64,000 nt of DNA, from assembly GCA_044238605.1 (NCBI GenBank), contig JBIICY010000005.1, forward strand, positions 124,001 to 188,000, given 5' to 3'. This document shows positions 8,636-17,211 of this stretch, one piece after another (the stretch's first letter is position 1; the number at the start of each line of letters is the position of its first letter). This DNA comes from UBA10438 sp044238605 (lineage in GTDB: Bacteria > Bacteroidota > Ignavibacteria > Kapaibacteriales > Kapaibacteriaceae). The translations under genes and the position numbers were made by a program. The notes under the pieces are model-generated. The model did no database searches and was not told where the DNA came from. It saw nothing but the letters and a program-made list of their open reading frames with translations.

Positions 8636-9942
8636 AAACCGTTCTCGTCGTTGCATATCACTTTCCGCCAGGGGGCGGCCCCGGCGTGCAGCGCGTGCTC
8701 AAGCATGTAACGTATCTGCGCGATGCCGGTTGGCGTCCGATCGTGATGACGGTAGAAAACGGCGACTTCCCCGCTCGTGATGAATCACTGCTTGCCAAGA
8801 TCCCTCAAGACGTAACAGTTGTGCGCGTTCCCATCCTTGAACCTTACTCGCTGTATCGCAAGTTCATGGGTGCTAAGGGGGCGGCAATCGACGTCAACGT
8901 GAACAAATCCAGCGACCAGCGCTCCGGATGGAAGGAACGTCTGGCAGAATTCATCCGCGCTACATTGTTCATTCCCGACGCACGCGTTGGATGGCTTCTC
9001 ACGGCTGTGAAACGCGGCGTAGAACTCTGCAAAGAGTTCAACGTTGACGCCATCTACAGCTCTGCCCCCCCATATACGTGCGCATTGATCGCACGGTCGA
9101 TCAAACGCAGGACCGGCCTTCCGTGGGTTGCGGGCTTTCGAGATCCGTGGACGGATTTCCTAACCACTCCCGATAGGTGGTTTCTGCCGGCAGCCATCGA
9201 TCGAGCTCTGGAACACTCCGTGTTTCAAGAGGCCGATGCCGTTGAGTGCGCTTGGACTGGGATAACCGATGATGCCCTGCGAAAGTACCCGGATCTGGAT
9301 GCATCGAAGTTCTATCACGTTCCAAATGGATTTGATTCGTCGGACTTCCCCAAGGTGGAATACACGCGCAATGATCGCTTTACCATCACGTACACCGGCT
9401 CGATGTACGGACGTCGCACGCCAAGGGCCTTTTTAGACGCTCTGGCGCGTTTGAATGCAAAGGGGCTGGTTGTGCCCTCCGATGTGCATCTGCGCTTTGT
9501 AGGACGCTTTGGCGACGATATCCATGCTATGATGGATGCATCTGCATTTGCCCCCTCCATAGAAAAGGTCTCCTACGTTCCGCATGAAGAAAGCGTAGGC
9601 TACCTCATGGCCTCAGAGGCTTCGCTGCTGATCGTAGACGACACAAAGGAAAGTGCCGAGATCGTACCTGGAAAGGTATACGAATACCTAGGCGTTGGAC
9701 GTCCGGTGATTGCCCTTGCACCACGAGGAAGCGCCATTGCGCGTCTTCTGGATGAAACTCAGGCCGGACGCAGCGCGCCGCTGGATGATATCGACGGCAT
9801 TGCAGAGATCATCGGCACGTTTATTGACAGGTGGAAGAACGGACAGGACTGCACAACGCCTCTGCGTGCAGTGATAGCCCAGTATGAGCGCAAAGAGGCG
9901 GCCCGCGAACTTGGACGTATTCTCACGAAAGTATCATCATGA
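8632..9942 (+). CDS. GT4-like glycosyltransferase (GT-B fold)
   Basis: The 436-residue protein opens with VLVVAYHFPPGGGPGVQR, the usual donor-independent glycine loop of GT4-type enzymes, and continues with GWRPIVMTV. The C-terminal half holds ITYTGSMYGRRTP (start of the donor-binding domain), YLMASEASLLIVDD, and EIVPGKVYEYLGVGRPVIAL, the usual nucleotide-sugar site. It is likely cytoplasmic and acts in polysaccharide assembly. It overlaps both neighbours by ATGA, forming a tight methyltransferase-glycosyltransferase-membrane peptide-outer membrane protein operon. Confidence 0.83.
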   Translation: MKTVLVVAYHFPPGGGPGVQRVLKHVTYLRDAGWRPIVMTVENGDFPARDESLLAKIPQDVTVVRVPILEPYSLYRKFMGAKGAAIDVNVNKSSDQRSGWKERLAEFIRATLFIPDARVGWLLTAVKRGVELCKEFNVDAIYSSAPPYTCALIARSIKRRTGLPWVAGFRDPWTDFLTTPDRWFLPAAIDRALEHSVFQEADAVECAWTGITDDALRKYPDLDASKFYHVPNGFDSSDFPKVEYTRNDRFTITYTGSMYGRRTPRAFLDALARLNAKGLVVPSDVHLRFVGRFGDDIHAMMDASAFAPSIEKVSYVPHEESVGYLMASEASLLIVDDTKESAEIVPGKVYEYLGVGRPVIALAPRGSAIARLLDETQAGRSAPLDDIDGIAEIIGTFIDRWKNGQDCTTPLRAVIAQYERKEAARELGRILTKVSS

Positions 9943-10130
9943 AGCTCCTCAAAACCATCGTTATCGCAGTGCTTGCAATTCTTGCTGCCGTTGTAGTCTG
10001 GAATGTGCTGGCGTTTGTGATAGGAGTTGCCTTCAAGGTAACGTTCTTTTTGCTAAAGGTATTTATTGTCGGCATCATCGCTCTGCCGTTCTTTCTGTAT
10101 TTGCGTCACAAGCTACTTACCTCCAAATGA
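9939..10130 (+). CDS. Small membrane protein, two predicted helices
   Basis: The protein has 63 residues and is almost wholly hydrophobic, with helices about 5-30 (TIVIAVLAILAAVVVWNVLA) and 33-56 (VTFFLLKVFIVGIIALPFF), then a basic tail (RHKLLTSK). The start overlaps the preceding stop by ATGA and its own stop overlaps the next start by ATGA, which supports real coding. I do not recognise the family. Confidence 0.6.
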   Translation: MKLLKTIVIAVLAILAAVVVWNVLAFVIGVAFKVTFFLLKVFIVGIIALPFFLYLRHKLLTSK

Positions 10131-11443
10131 AACGATATCTCGCATCGGTAATTGCTCTTAGCTGCTGTCTTGGCATCGCGCAGGCGCAGCCGTTGTATAA
10201 CCCGCTTGCAGTAGATCTTACACGTGTGATCCTCAAAGACGTGTTCGAGAGTAATGCTGTACCGTTCGTGCAGCCAATGGTGAACACGATCAATGCAACA
10301 TCAAACGCCAGGTTCTACAGCAATGCTTATGTGCCCAAGAAGGTCAAGAAAGCCTATGTGCGCATCAGTCTCAATGGCATGGCAGGGCTCATCAACGAGG
10401 ATCTACGCTGGTATACACCAAGCCTTGATCTAGGGCCACGAGAAGACGTTGCAACGGGTCTCGCCAGATATGGGAGCTTTAAGCTTGTAGACGGACGTCC
10501 AACGTACGTTATCGGCAATACGTACAACGATACCCTTGGCTTATCTACCCTCCTGATGAAGGAACTACTGCGTGATTCGCAGGCAGAAGGATACTTCGGT
10601 ATACCGTCTCGCGCAGCTTCGCTGTTTGGATATGCGCCGGGCAACGCTGTGGTGCTGCCAACTAAGGGAGATATCACAACTGTGCTGCGCAAACGTCCGG
10701 AGTATCTCTTACTTGACTCAGCGGGCAGAGCCGGCATTGATGCATTGTTTCAAACACTCACACTGCCTTCAGCTCTAACGCTGCCACCAGGCGCAAATCT
10801 TTCACGACTCATTGCGGCTGTACCTCAGATAGAGATTGGTTCACTGTTCGGCACAGAGCTGCTCGTGCGCTTTGTTCCACCCGTTGAACTGGATACGAAC
10901 GTAGGCGACTTTGCTTTCTACGGTGTAGGTCTGCGTCATAGTATCTCGCAGTATTTCCCAGAGCGCTGGTTTGATTGCTCGATCCAAGGTGTGTACCAGC
11001 ACACAACACTCACAAACACGATCGGGTTAACAGAGTCGAAGCTCTCGGCAACAGCAAAGATCATGAGTGCGAATCTGCAGATCGGAAAACAGCTTGGAAG
11101 GTACGTCGATGTCTATGGCGCGGCGTCATACGAGCACATTGATGTAACGTCTACCTACACCTACACACTTCCTCAGGAAACACAGATACAACTCGGCTTG
11201 TTGCCCGAGCCGCCCCTTGGTGAAAAAGCAGTGCCAACAGCTGAGCAGCCTGGTGATCAACGTCCGCAAACCTCTACTGTGCTCGCAGAGAACCTCAACG
11301 TCAAGTACACAGTTGGTATCAGTGCGCACTACGGTCCGTGGCGAGCTGCACTCGATATGAACTTTAGCAATTTCAATATCGCCACGCTTGGCATCGCGTA
11401 CACGATCAATCAGCCAGACGAACAAGACGTCCCGAACGAGTGA
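10127..11443 (+). CDS. Predicted outer-membrane protein (DUF6588-like)
   Basis: The 438-residue protein starts at ATG 10127, overlapping the previous stop; a longer in-frame extension from 9884 runs antiparallel to no signal peptide and is rejected. The signal peptide is YLASVIALSCCLGIAQAQ. The second half contains the pattern GVGLRHSISQYFPERWFDCSIQGVYQH, split here by its loops, which resembles barrel proteins of the DUF6588 type found in Bacteroidota, and ends with strands IATLGIAYTINQ. The role is unknown. The last 38 bp overlap the convergent mutY gene. Confidence 0.55.
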   Translation: MKRYLASVIALSCCLGIAQAQPLYNPLAVDLTRVILKDVFESNAVPFVQPMVNTINATSNARFYSNAYVPKKVKKAYVRISLNGMAGLINEDLRWYTPSLDLGPREDVATGLARYGSFKLVDGRPTYVIGNTYNDTLGLSTLLMKELLRDSQAEGYFGIPSRAASLFGYAPGNAVVLPTKGDITTVLRKRPEYLLLDSAGRAGIDALFQTLTLPSALTLPPGANLSRLIAAVPQIEIGSLFGTELLVRFVPPVELDTNVGDFAFYGVGLRHSISQYFPERWFDCSIQGVYQHTTLTNTIGLTESKLSATAKIMSANLQIGKQLGRYVDVYGAASYEHIDVTSTYTYTLPQETQIQLGLLPEPPLGEKAVPTAEQPGDQRPQTSTVLAENLNVKYTVGISAHYGPWRAALDMNFSNFNIATLGIAYTINQPDEQDVPNE

Positions 11444-12290
11444 TATGTCCGGCAGTCTCTAGAACTGCTATCATACCAGTAAGCCACTCATGTTCTTCCT
11501 GAGTGTGCTGGCCTAAGAGCATTGTGCTCAACGAGGTTATTGTAATGCTCCGTCCCGATGGGACGCCGCGCAATGCCTCGATGATGCGTCCACGCCAAAT
11601 GCGCTGCGGCTCTTCACGAAACATCGGTTCGCGTTTTGATATCCGTTGGCCCTGCTTCATGACATATGCAGACGGACACATATCTGCCATGGGGCAAACA
11701 TCACATTTGGGTTTGCGGGCCGTGCAGATCGTTGCACCAAGGTCCATAACAGCGTGATGCCACATCGCCGACCTACGTTGTGGAATCACGCGTTGAGCGA
11801 ACTGCGCTAGTAGTTCATCGGACAGGACATCTGTGGTTGTTGCCATACGCGATGCTAACCGGGAGTACACCCGACGTACGTTTACATCCAGCACCACTAC
11901 GTGCTTATTGTATGCAAAACATGCAATGGCAGCTGATGTGTATGGTCCAACGCCAGGCAGGGCGAGCAAAGCGTCAACATCCGACGGTATCACACCGCCG
12001 TGACGTTCTGTAACTGCCAGAGCGGCATCGCGCAGCCGCAATGCGCGTGAGTTGTATCCCATTCCCTGCCACTGACGGATCATTGTTCCATTGGATGCTG
12101 CAGCAAGATCATGAATGGTTGGAAACACTGTTAAGAATAAACCGATGCGCTCAGCAACACGAGCAGCCTGTGTCTGCTGGAGCATGGTTTCCGACACAAG
12201 AACCATGTACGGGTCTACGTGGTCGCTCCGCCAGGGAAACGGCCGTGCATTGCGCCTGTACCAATCAAGAAGTGTTTGTGTCAGTTTCAT
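11406..12290 (-). CDS. mutY: A/G-specific adenine DNA glycosylase, short form
   Basis: MutY removes adenine paired with 8-oxoguanine. The protein has 294 residues from ATG 12290; a start at 12308 adds six residues. The HhH-GPD core shows the catalytic Glu34 in SETMLQQTQ, the HhH LPGVGPYTSAAI, and the catalytic Asp135 in VVLDVNVRR. The 4Fe-4S ligands are C189, C196, C199 and C205 with the expected 6-2-5 spacing. The C-terminus is short: instead of the NUDIX-like 8-oxoG reader there is an RGRIIEALR winged-helix-like tail, as in short actinobacterial MutY proteins. It is divergent from cdd, with only 19 bp between starts. Confidence 0.88.
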   Translation of the reverse strand: MKLTQTLLDWYRRNARPFPWRSDHVDPYMVLVSETMLQQTQAARVAERIGLFLTVFPTIHDLAAASNGTMIRQWQGMGYNSRALRLRDAALAVTERHGGVIPSDVDALLALPGVGPYTSAAIACFAYNKHVVVLDVNVRRVYSRLASRMATTTDVLSDELLAQFAQRVIPQRRSAMWHHAVMDLGATICTARKPKCDVCPMADMCPSAYVMKQGQRISKREPMFREEPQRIWRGRIIEALRGVPSGRSITITSLSTMLLGQHTQEEHEWLTGMIAVLETAGHITRSGRLVRLAD

Positions 12291-12309
12291 GCAGTAGATT
12301 CGAAACACG

Positions 12310-12720
12310 ATGAATCACAACATCCCGCACGAACATATCGAACTCGCGATAACTGCGGCTATGGCTGTGCGCGATAACGCCTATGCCCCGTACTCAACAT
12401 TCCGTGTGGGCGCTGCGCTAATCGCTGCCGATGGCACCATCTATGTTGGTTGTAACGTAGAAAATGCCAGCTATGGCCTAACGAACTGCGCCGAGCGCGC
12501 TGCTGTGGCAGCAGCAACAGCTGCCGGCCGCCGAGACATTGTCTGCTGTGTTGTGGTAACCGATACACCCAAGCCCGCATCTCCGTGTGGTGCATGCCGT
12601 CAGGTACTATCGGAATGTAACCCCAGTATGTTCATTCTTTGCACAACCCCACAGCGGATGGATGCCTGGCATACATTGTCGGATTTGCTTCCGCATGCTT
12701 TCGGTCCAAACGATCTCTAA
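12310..12720 (+). CDS. cdd: Cytidine deaminase
   Basis: This 136-residue protein is a tetrameric-type cytidine deaminase, which converts cytidine or deoxycytidine to uridine in pyrimidine salvage. The zinc site is complete: C60-A-E62 in TNCAERAAVAA, with Glu62 as proton shuttle, and PCGACRQ with C93 and C96. The substrate loop FRVGAALIAADG and NVENASYGLT also match the family. The length is normal. It is followed at 15 bp by an MFS transporter gene on the same strand. Confidence 0.93.
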   Translation: MNHNIPHEHIELAITAAMAVRDNAYAPYSTFRVGAALIAADGTIYVGCNVENASYGLTNCAERAAVAAATAAGRRDIVCCVVVTDTPKPASPCGACRQVLSECNPSMFILCTTPQRMDAWHTLSDLLPHAFGPNDL

Positions 12721-12735
12721 ACAACGGTATAACGC

Positions 12736-13992
12736 ATGGCTCTTGCATCATCGAACAACACCAAGGCAGCATCAGTATGGCTTACGGTGCTGGTATGCGG
12801 TCTGGGGTACTTCGTAGATATCTACGATCTGATTCTGTTCAGCATTGTCCGTCCGGCATCGCTCAAGTCTATTGGCATGGTAACGCAGGAACAGATACTC
12901 GATGCAAGTGAGTACATCCTGAATGCCCAAATGATCGGCATGCTGATAGGGGGCATCATCTTTGGGATCTTGGCCGATAAGCGCGGACGTCTCTCTGTGC
13001 TCTTGGGCAGCATCATGATGTACTCGCTGATGAACATCGTGAATGCCTTTGTTACTAGCGTAGACATGTACGCACTCTGTCGGTTCTTCTCTGGAATTGG
13101 TCTTGCTGGTGAGCTAGGTGTTGCCATAACCCTTGTGTCAGAAGTGATGCCGAAGGAAACTCGCGGACTTGGAACAACAGTTGTGGCTTCGCTCGGAGTC
13201 CTTGGTGCTGTTGCTGCCTATGCCGTGCATGAGATAGCCGACTGGCGCGTGGCTTTTGTGATAGGGGGCATCTTGGGCCTTGCGCTGCTTGCTCTGCGTG
13301 TAGGTGTTCGTGAGTCTTCAATGTTTAAATCACTCGAAGACAAATCCACGCAGAGAGGCAACTTCCTCATGCTGCTAAAACCGAGCCGACTGCCGCGATA
13401 TATCAGTGCCATTCTGATTGGACTTCCTGTGTGGTTTGTGATAGGGATTCTTGTAACGTTTTCACCTGAGTTCACAAAGGACCTCGATGGAACAATGGAT
13501 GTTAACGCCGGACAGGCTGTGATGTGGGCCTATGTGGGTATGGCAGCCGGGGATCTTGGAAGTGGACTCTTGAGCCATTACCTCAAGAGCCGTCGCAAAA
13601 CTGTACTTGTATTCCTTGTGCTCTGCGTGATCATGTCTGCCTGGTTCTTGTTTGCCCCGGCTCGATCAGCTTCCGAAACATATCTCCATACCGCGCTTCT
13701 GGGCTTTGCTGCCGGTTACTGGGCGGTGTTCGTAGCAACGGCTGCCGAAAAGTTTGGAACGAACCTCCGAGCAACAGTTGCAACGACGGTGCCCAACTTT
13801 GTTCGCGGCGCCCTAGTCCCCTTGCTGATCGCGTTTAACTCCCTGCGCCACACGGCTACGCCCATTATCGACGGACATCCTCTGGTTTCCGCCGCAGTTA
13901 TCGTGGGTGGAGTAACGATGGTGTTGGCCTTTATTGGTTGGGCAACATTGAAAGAGACGTATGGAAAAGACCTCGACTTTATCGAATCATAA
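12736..13992 (+). CDS. MFS transporter, metabolite:H+ symporter type
   Basis: The protein has 418 residues and about 12 hydrophobic helices. The conserved loop 2-3 motif is GIIFGILADKRGRLSVLLGS (the G-x-L-a-D-r-x-G-r motif). SGIGLAGELGVAITLVSEVMPKETRG is the helix 4-5 region typical of sugar and aromatic-acid symporters. FVDIYDLILFS near the N-terminus places an acidic residue in helix 1, as in the metabolite:H+ symporter subfamily. The substrate cannot be deduced. Its position between cdd and guaA might suggest a nucleobase or nucleoside, but that is only context. Confidence 0.8.
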   Translation: MALASSNNTKAASVWLTVLVCGLGYFVDIYDLILFSIVRPASLKSIGMVTQEQILDASEYILNAQMIGMLIGGIIFGILADKRGRLSVLLGSIMMYSLMNIVNAFVTSVDMYALCRFFSGIGLAGELGVAITLVSEVMPKETRGLGTTVVASLGVLGAVAAYAVHEIADWRVAFVIGGILGLALLALRVGVRESSMFKSLEDKSTQRGNFLMLLKPSRLPRYISAILIGLPVWFVIGILVTFSPEFTKDLDGTMDVNAGQAVMWAYVGMAAGDLGSGLLSHYLKSRRKTVLVFLVLCVIMSAWFLFAPARSASETYLHTALLGFAAGYWAVFVATAAEKFGTNLRATVATTVPNFVRGALVPLLIAFNSLRHTATPIIDGHPLVSAAVIVGGVTMVLAFIGWATLKETYGKDLDFIES

Positions 13993-14036
13993 GCCCCGTT
14001 ACAATTGCCTCGGTATTGCGTGGTAGTTTTGCGTCC

Positions 14037-15578
14037 ATGACGCACACAGAGCGAATCGTTATTCTCGATTTCGGATCCCAATACACACAGATCATCGCAC
14101 GGAAAGTGCGCGAAGCTGGTGTATATGCAGAGATCCACCCCTACAGTATTTCACACGAAGCCCTGACGGCACTTGCACCGAAAGGGATTATCCTCTCGGG
14201 CGGACCCTCCAGTGTCTACGCCGATGGCGCGCCGATTCCAAGCGTAGATGTGTTCTCGTTTGGCGTACCTGTGCTGGGCATCTGCTACGGACTTCAACTG
14301 ATAGCATATCAGTTAGGGGGCTCGGTAGACAAAGCCGCCAGACGCGAGTACGGTCGCGCCATGCTGCAGATCGATGATACGTCGGATCTTTTCGCAGGGT
14401 TAGGCGCCGAGACGCAAGTGTGGATGTCTCACGGAGACCACTGTACTGCCGTACCCGATGGATTCGAGCGCATTGGTCACACAGAAAACGCAGAGATCTG
14501 CGCTGTTCGTAACACAGAGCGTAGAATCTGGGGTGTTCAGTTTCATCCCGAAGTGCATCACAGCTCAGAAGGAAAAACGATCCTCAAGAACTTCGTTGTC
14601 AACATCTGCGGATGCGCTGCAACGTGGAATGCAACATCGTTCATCGATAATGCAATCAAGGAAATCCGTGATCGAGTGGGCAATGGCGGTGTGATTTGCG
14701 CCCTGAGCGGCGGTGTAGATTCTACGGTTGCTGCCGTTCTACTGCACAGAGCAATTGGCGATCAGCTGCACTGCATTCATATCGACAGCGGCTTGATGCG
14801 CAAAGGCGAAAGTGCGAACATCATTGAGATGTTTAAGAACCATTTCAGCATGAGCGTAGACCTTGTAGATGGTTCGGATGCTTTTCTTTCACGGCTTGAC
14901 GGCGTAAGCGATCCTGAGACGAAGCGTAAGATCATTGGAAATACGTTCATCGACTTGTTCGATGTAGAAGCAAAGAACTTTTCAGATGCACAGTTCCTGG
15001 CTCAAGGAACACTCTATCCCGACGTGATCGAGTCAGTGAGCATTAAGGGTCCGTCTGCAACCATCAAAACCCACCACAACGTAGGGGGCTTGCCGGAGAA
15101 GATGAACCTAAAGCTTATCGAGCCCTTCCGCGAACTCTTCAAGGATGAAGTTCGCAGAGTAGGCCGTGAGCTCGGCATCCCAGAGTGGTTTATTGAACGT
15201 CATCCATTCCCAGGTCCTGGACTTGCCATTCGCATCCCAGGTGCAATCACACGTGAGAAGCTGGATATTCTGCGCGAAGCAGACGAGATCTACCTCGAAG
15301 AGATCCGCAAGGCCGGACTCTACAACGACATCTGGCAGGCGTTTGCCGTACTCCTACCGGTACAAACCGTAGGCGTTATGGGAGACGAACGGACATATGA
15401 ACACGTCTGTGGTGTTCGTGCGGTAACGAGCACAGACGGCATGACGGCTGATTGGTATCACATGCCGTATGATGTTCTTGCACGCATCAGTAATCGTATC
15501 ATCAACGAGGTGCGTGGCATCAACCGAGTTGTGTACGATATATCCTCGAAGCCCCCTGCCACTATTGAATGGGAATGA
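14037..15578 (+). CDS. guaA: GMP synthase (glutamine-hydrolysing)
   Basis: The enzyme makes GMP from XMP, ATP and glutamine. The 513-residue protein has an N-terminal class I amidotransferase with nucleophile C83 in GICYGLQL and the His-Glu pair in QFHPEVHHS. It then has the ATP-pyrophosphatase P-loop ALSGGVDST and the C-terminal dimerisation domain ending in KPPATIEWE, the hallmark GuaA end. The start at ATG 14037 gives the family N-terminus (ERIVILDFGSQYTQII); an upstream in-frame ATG at 13938 lies inside the previous gene. The stop overlaps the next small membrane gene. Confidence 0.97.
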   Translation: MTHTERIVILDFGSQYTQIIARKVREAGVYAEIHPYSISHEALTALAPKGIILSGGPSSVYADGAPIPSVDVFSFGVPVLGICYGLQLIAYQLGGSVDKAARREYGRAMLQIDDTSDLFAGLGAETQVWMSHGDHCTAVPDGFERIGHTENAEICAVRNTERRIWGVQFHPEVHHSSEGKTILKNFVVNICGCAATWNATSFIDNAIKEIRDRVGNGGVICALSGGVDSTVAAVLLHRAIGDQLHCIHIDSGLMRKGESANIIEMFKNHFSMSVDLVDGSDAFLSRLDGVSDPETKRKIIGNTFIDLFDVEAKNFSDAQFLAQGTLYPDVIESVSIKGPSATIKTHHNVGGLPEKMNLKLIEPFRELFKDEVRRVGRELGIPEWFIERHPFPGPGLAIRIPGAITREKLDILREADEIYLEEIRKAGLYNDIWQAFAVLLPVQTVGVMGDERTYEHVCGVRAVTSTDGMTADWYHMPYDVLARISNRIINEVRGINRVVYDISSKPPATIEWE

Positions 15579-16060
15579 TCATGGACGGACTGCAACTGCA
15601 CTTGCTAACCAACCACCTGCCGATCATCGGCACCCTGGCCGCGCTTCTTGTTGTATTGCTTGGTATGATCCGGAAGAACGACGGTGCGATCTCTGCTGGA
15701 CTTATCATCTATGTGGTGATGGCCGTTGCCGTTGTTCCCGCATATCTCAGTGGTGAAGAAGCTGAAGAGCGCGTGGAGAATATCGCAGGTGTCAACGAGT
15801 CTGTGATCCACGAACATGAAGAGATGGCAGAATTGTCGATATGGCTTACAAGTTTGTCAGGACTCCTTGCGCTTGGTGCACTTTTTACGCGCAGTAAACA
15901 ATCATCGTTGGCACCGAAGTTTGCGCTGGCCTTTGTTGTGTTGGCAATCATTGCATTTGCTCAGGCGGCACGCACCGGACACGAAGGCGGCAAGATTCGG
16001 CGTCCGGATCTCGGCACGTCTGTTGCTTCTCCCGAAAGTGGAGAAGAAGACGAACACTAA
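15575..16060 (+). CDS. Four-helix membrane protein (DUF2231-like)
   Basis: The protein has about 161 residues and four hydrophobic helices. Helix 1 begins with HLLTNHLPIIGTLAALLVVLL, helix 2 is AGLIIYVVMAVAVVPAYLSG, and a charged loop (EEAEERVENIAG, HEHEEMAELS) precedes helices 3 and 4. The NHLP start, the YLSGEEAEE turn and the histidine-rich loop resemble DUF2231-type membrane proteins, some of which may bind heme or metal. Three ATGs at 15569, 15575 and 15581 are possible; 15575 overlaps the guaA stop by ATGA. Function unknown. Confidence 0.6.
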   Translation: MIMDGLQLHLLTNHLPIIGTLAALLVVLLGMIRKNDGAISAGLIIYVVMAVAVVPAYLSGEEAEERVENIAGVNESVIHEHEEMAELSIWLTSLSGLLALGALFTRSKQSSLAPKFALAFVVLAIIAFAQAARTGHEGGKIRRPDLGTSVASPESGEEDEH

Positions 16061-16072
16061 CCACGAGAAACA

Positions 16073-16624
16073 ATGAAAAAGGTATTGGTACCCATCTCTA
16101 ACGGAACAGAAGAGATGGAGGCAGTTATCATTATCGATATGCTGCGTCGTGCTGGGTGCGAGGTTACCGTCGCTGCCGACGGCGACGTAGTAGTCTGTGC
16201 ATGGGGAACGCGTATTCTGCCAGATATGCTGATCGACGATATCGCAGATGATGACGTATTCGATGCCGTCATTCTGCCAGGGGGCACGCAGGGTGTGAAC
16301 CACTTTATCGCAAACCAGCACCTAGAGCACATCGTTAAACGGCACCATGCCTCAAAGACACTCATTGGTGCGATCTGTGCCGCCCCACTGGTTCTGCACG
16401 ACTTCGGGCTTCTTCCAGAAAATGCCGTGGTTACATCCCACCCAGGTGTTGCAGAAACATTTGCCCCCTACACCTACACCCTTGAGCGTGTTGCCACAGA
16501 CGGAAGCATTGTTACAAGCCGCGGTGCGGGCACAGCGTTTGAGTTTGCCCTAGCACTTATTCGCCGCCTAGCCGACGAAAAAACCGCCCTGCGTCTGGCC
16601 TCGGATATCGTGATGTACGAGTAG
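16073..16624 (+). CDS. DJ-1/PfpI family protein (YajL/ThiJ-like)
   Basis: The 183-residue protein is a DJ-1 superfamily flavodoxin-like fold. Visible hallmarks are GTEEMEAV with the conserved Glu14, AVILPGGTQG, and the nucleophile elbow IGAICAAP with Cys102, followed by TSHPGVAE and SRGAGTAFEFALALIR. This matches the YajL/human DJ-1 branch, linked to oxidative-stress protection and repair of glycated molecules. The length is normal. It lies 12 bp after a membrane protein gene and is convergent with the DUF2442/DUF4160 pair. Confidence 0.88.
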   Translation: MKKVLVPISNGTEEMEAVIIIDMLRRAGCEVTVAADGDVVVCAWGTRILPDMLIDDIADDDVFDAVILPGGTQGVNHFIANQHLEHIVKRHHASKTLIGAICAAPLVLHDFGLLPENAVVTSHPGVAETFAPYTYTLERVATDGSIVTSRGAGTAFEFALALIRRLADEKTALRLASDIVMYE

Positions 16625-16630
16625 GGTTCA

Positions 16631-16903
16631 TCAGATCATCCGATACAGGGTATCAGGAGCAACGTCGGCCCCATTGGGCCAAACGATGGTTCCTAACTCA
16701 CGATCTACACGAAACTGACAGAATGCGGAGATTTCCTGCAGCGGCGTAAAGACCTCGCCCCAGAGTAGAGACTCCAGGTTTACTATACCGTTGTGTCCAT
16801 CAGTGAAGACCAGTCTCAGACGGTATCCATCAATGTACTCAGCGGCCTTTACTACTGGCAACGAGTACTTAGTTTCTTCGGTATCCAGCAATGAGGTGCT
16901 CAT
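16631..16903 (-). CDS. DUF2442 family protein
   Basis: This 90-residue protein has the DUF2442 pattern: VVKAAEYIDGYRLRLVFTDG (strand-turn-strand), VNLESLLWGEVFTPLQ, FCQFRVDRELGTIVWPNG and the closing ADVAPDTLY. DUF2442 proteins are small, are often coded next to DUF4160 proteins, and have been proposed as partners of a toxin-antitoxin-like pair, though the mechanism is not established. Here the start lies inside the 3' end of the DUF4160 gene (35 bp overlap), so the two are translationally coupled with DUF4160 first. Confidence 0.78.
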   Translation of the reverse strand: MSTSLLDTEETKYSLPVVKAAEYIDGYRLRLVFTDGHNGIVNLESLLWGEVFTPLQEISAFCQFRVDRELGTIVWPNGADVAPDTLYRMI

Positions 16904-17129
16904 GACGCTGTATCCTTTCCCAGAAGTGTAAACAATCCATTCTGTTCAGCGCCACCCATAGCCGTACCTTTCGCAATACTCGCGGGGGCAACCATCCAAC
17001 GATACATTCTCGCGTCACGATATTGATGGCCATGTCGCAATCATTATGGCGGGCATGGACGTGAGGCGGCTCATGGTCGTTGTAATATGAAGCAATTACA
17101 ATGCCATCGAAGCGGGCTATGACGGGCAT
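16869..17129 (-). CDS. DUF4160 family protein
   Basis: This 86-residue protein matches DUF4160: MPVIARFDGIVIASYYNDHE at the N-terminus, then the conserved PPHVHARHND with a histidine cluster, IVGWLPPRVLRKVRLWV and FWERIQRHEHL. The DHEPPHVHA motif looks like a metal or nucleic-acid site, but this is inference. It is the first gene of a two-gene unit with DUF2442 and is divergent from metG, with 82 bp between the starts that must hold both promoters. Confidence 0.8.
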   Translation of the reverse strand: MPVIARFDGIVIASYYNDHEPPHVHARHNDCDMAINIVTRECIVGWLPPRVLRKVRLWVALNRMDCLHFWERIQRHEHLIAGYRRN

Positions 17130-17211
17130 ATGGTGGACGAGAAATAATGGGTTTCTCTTCCTCGTGCGTCATATCCATCAAAACGTGACCTTCCGAGCCG
17201 TAAATTGCGCC

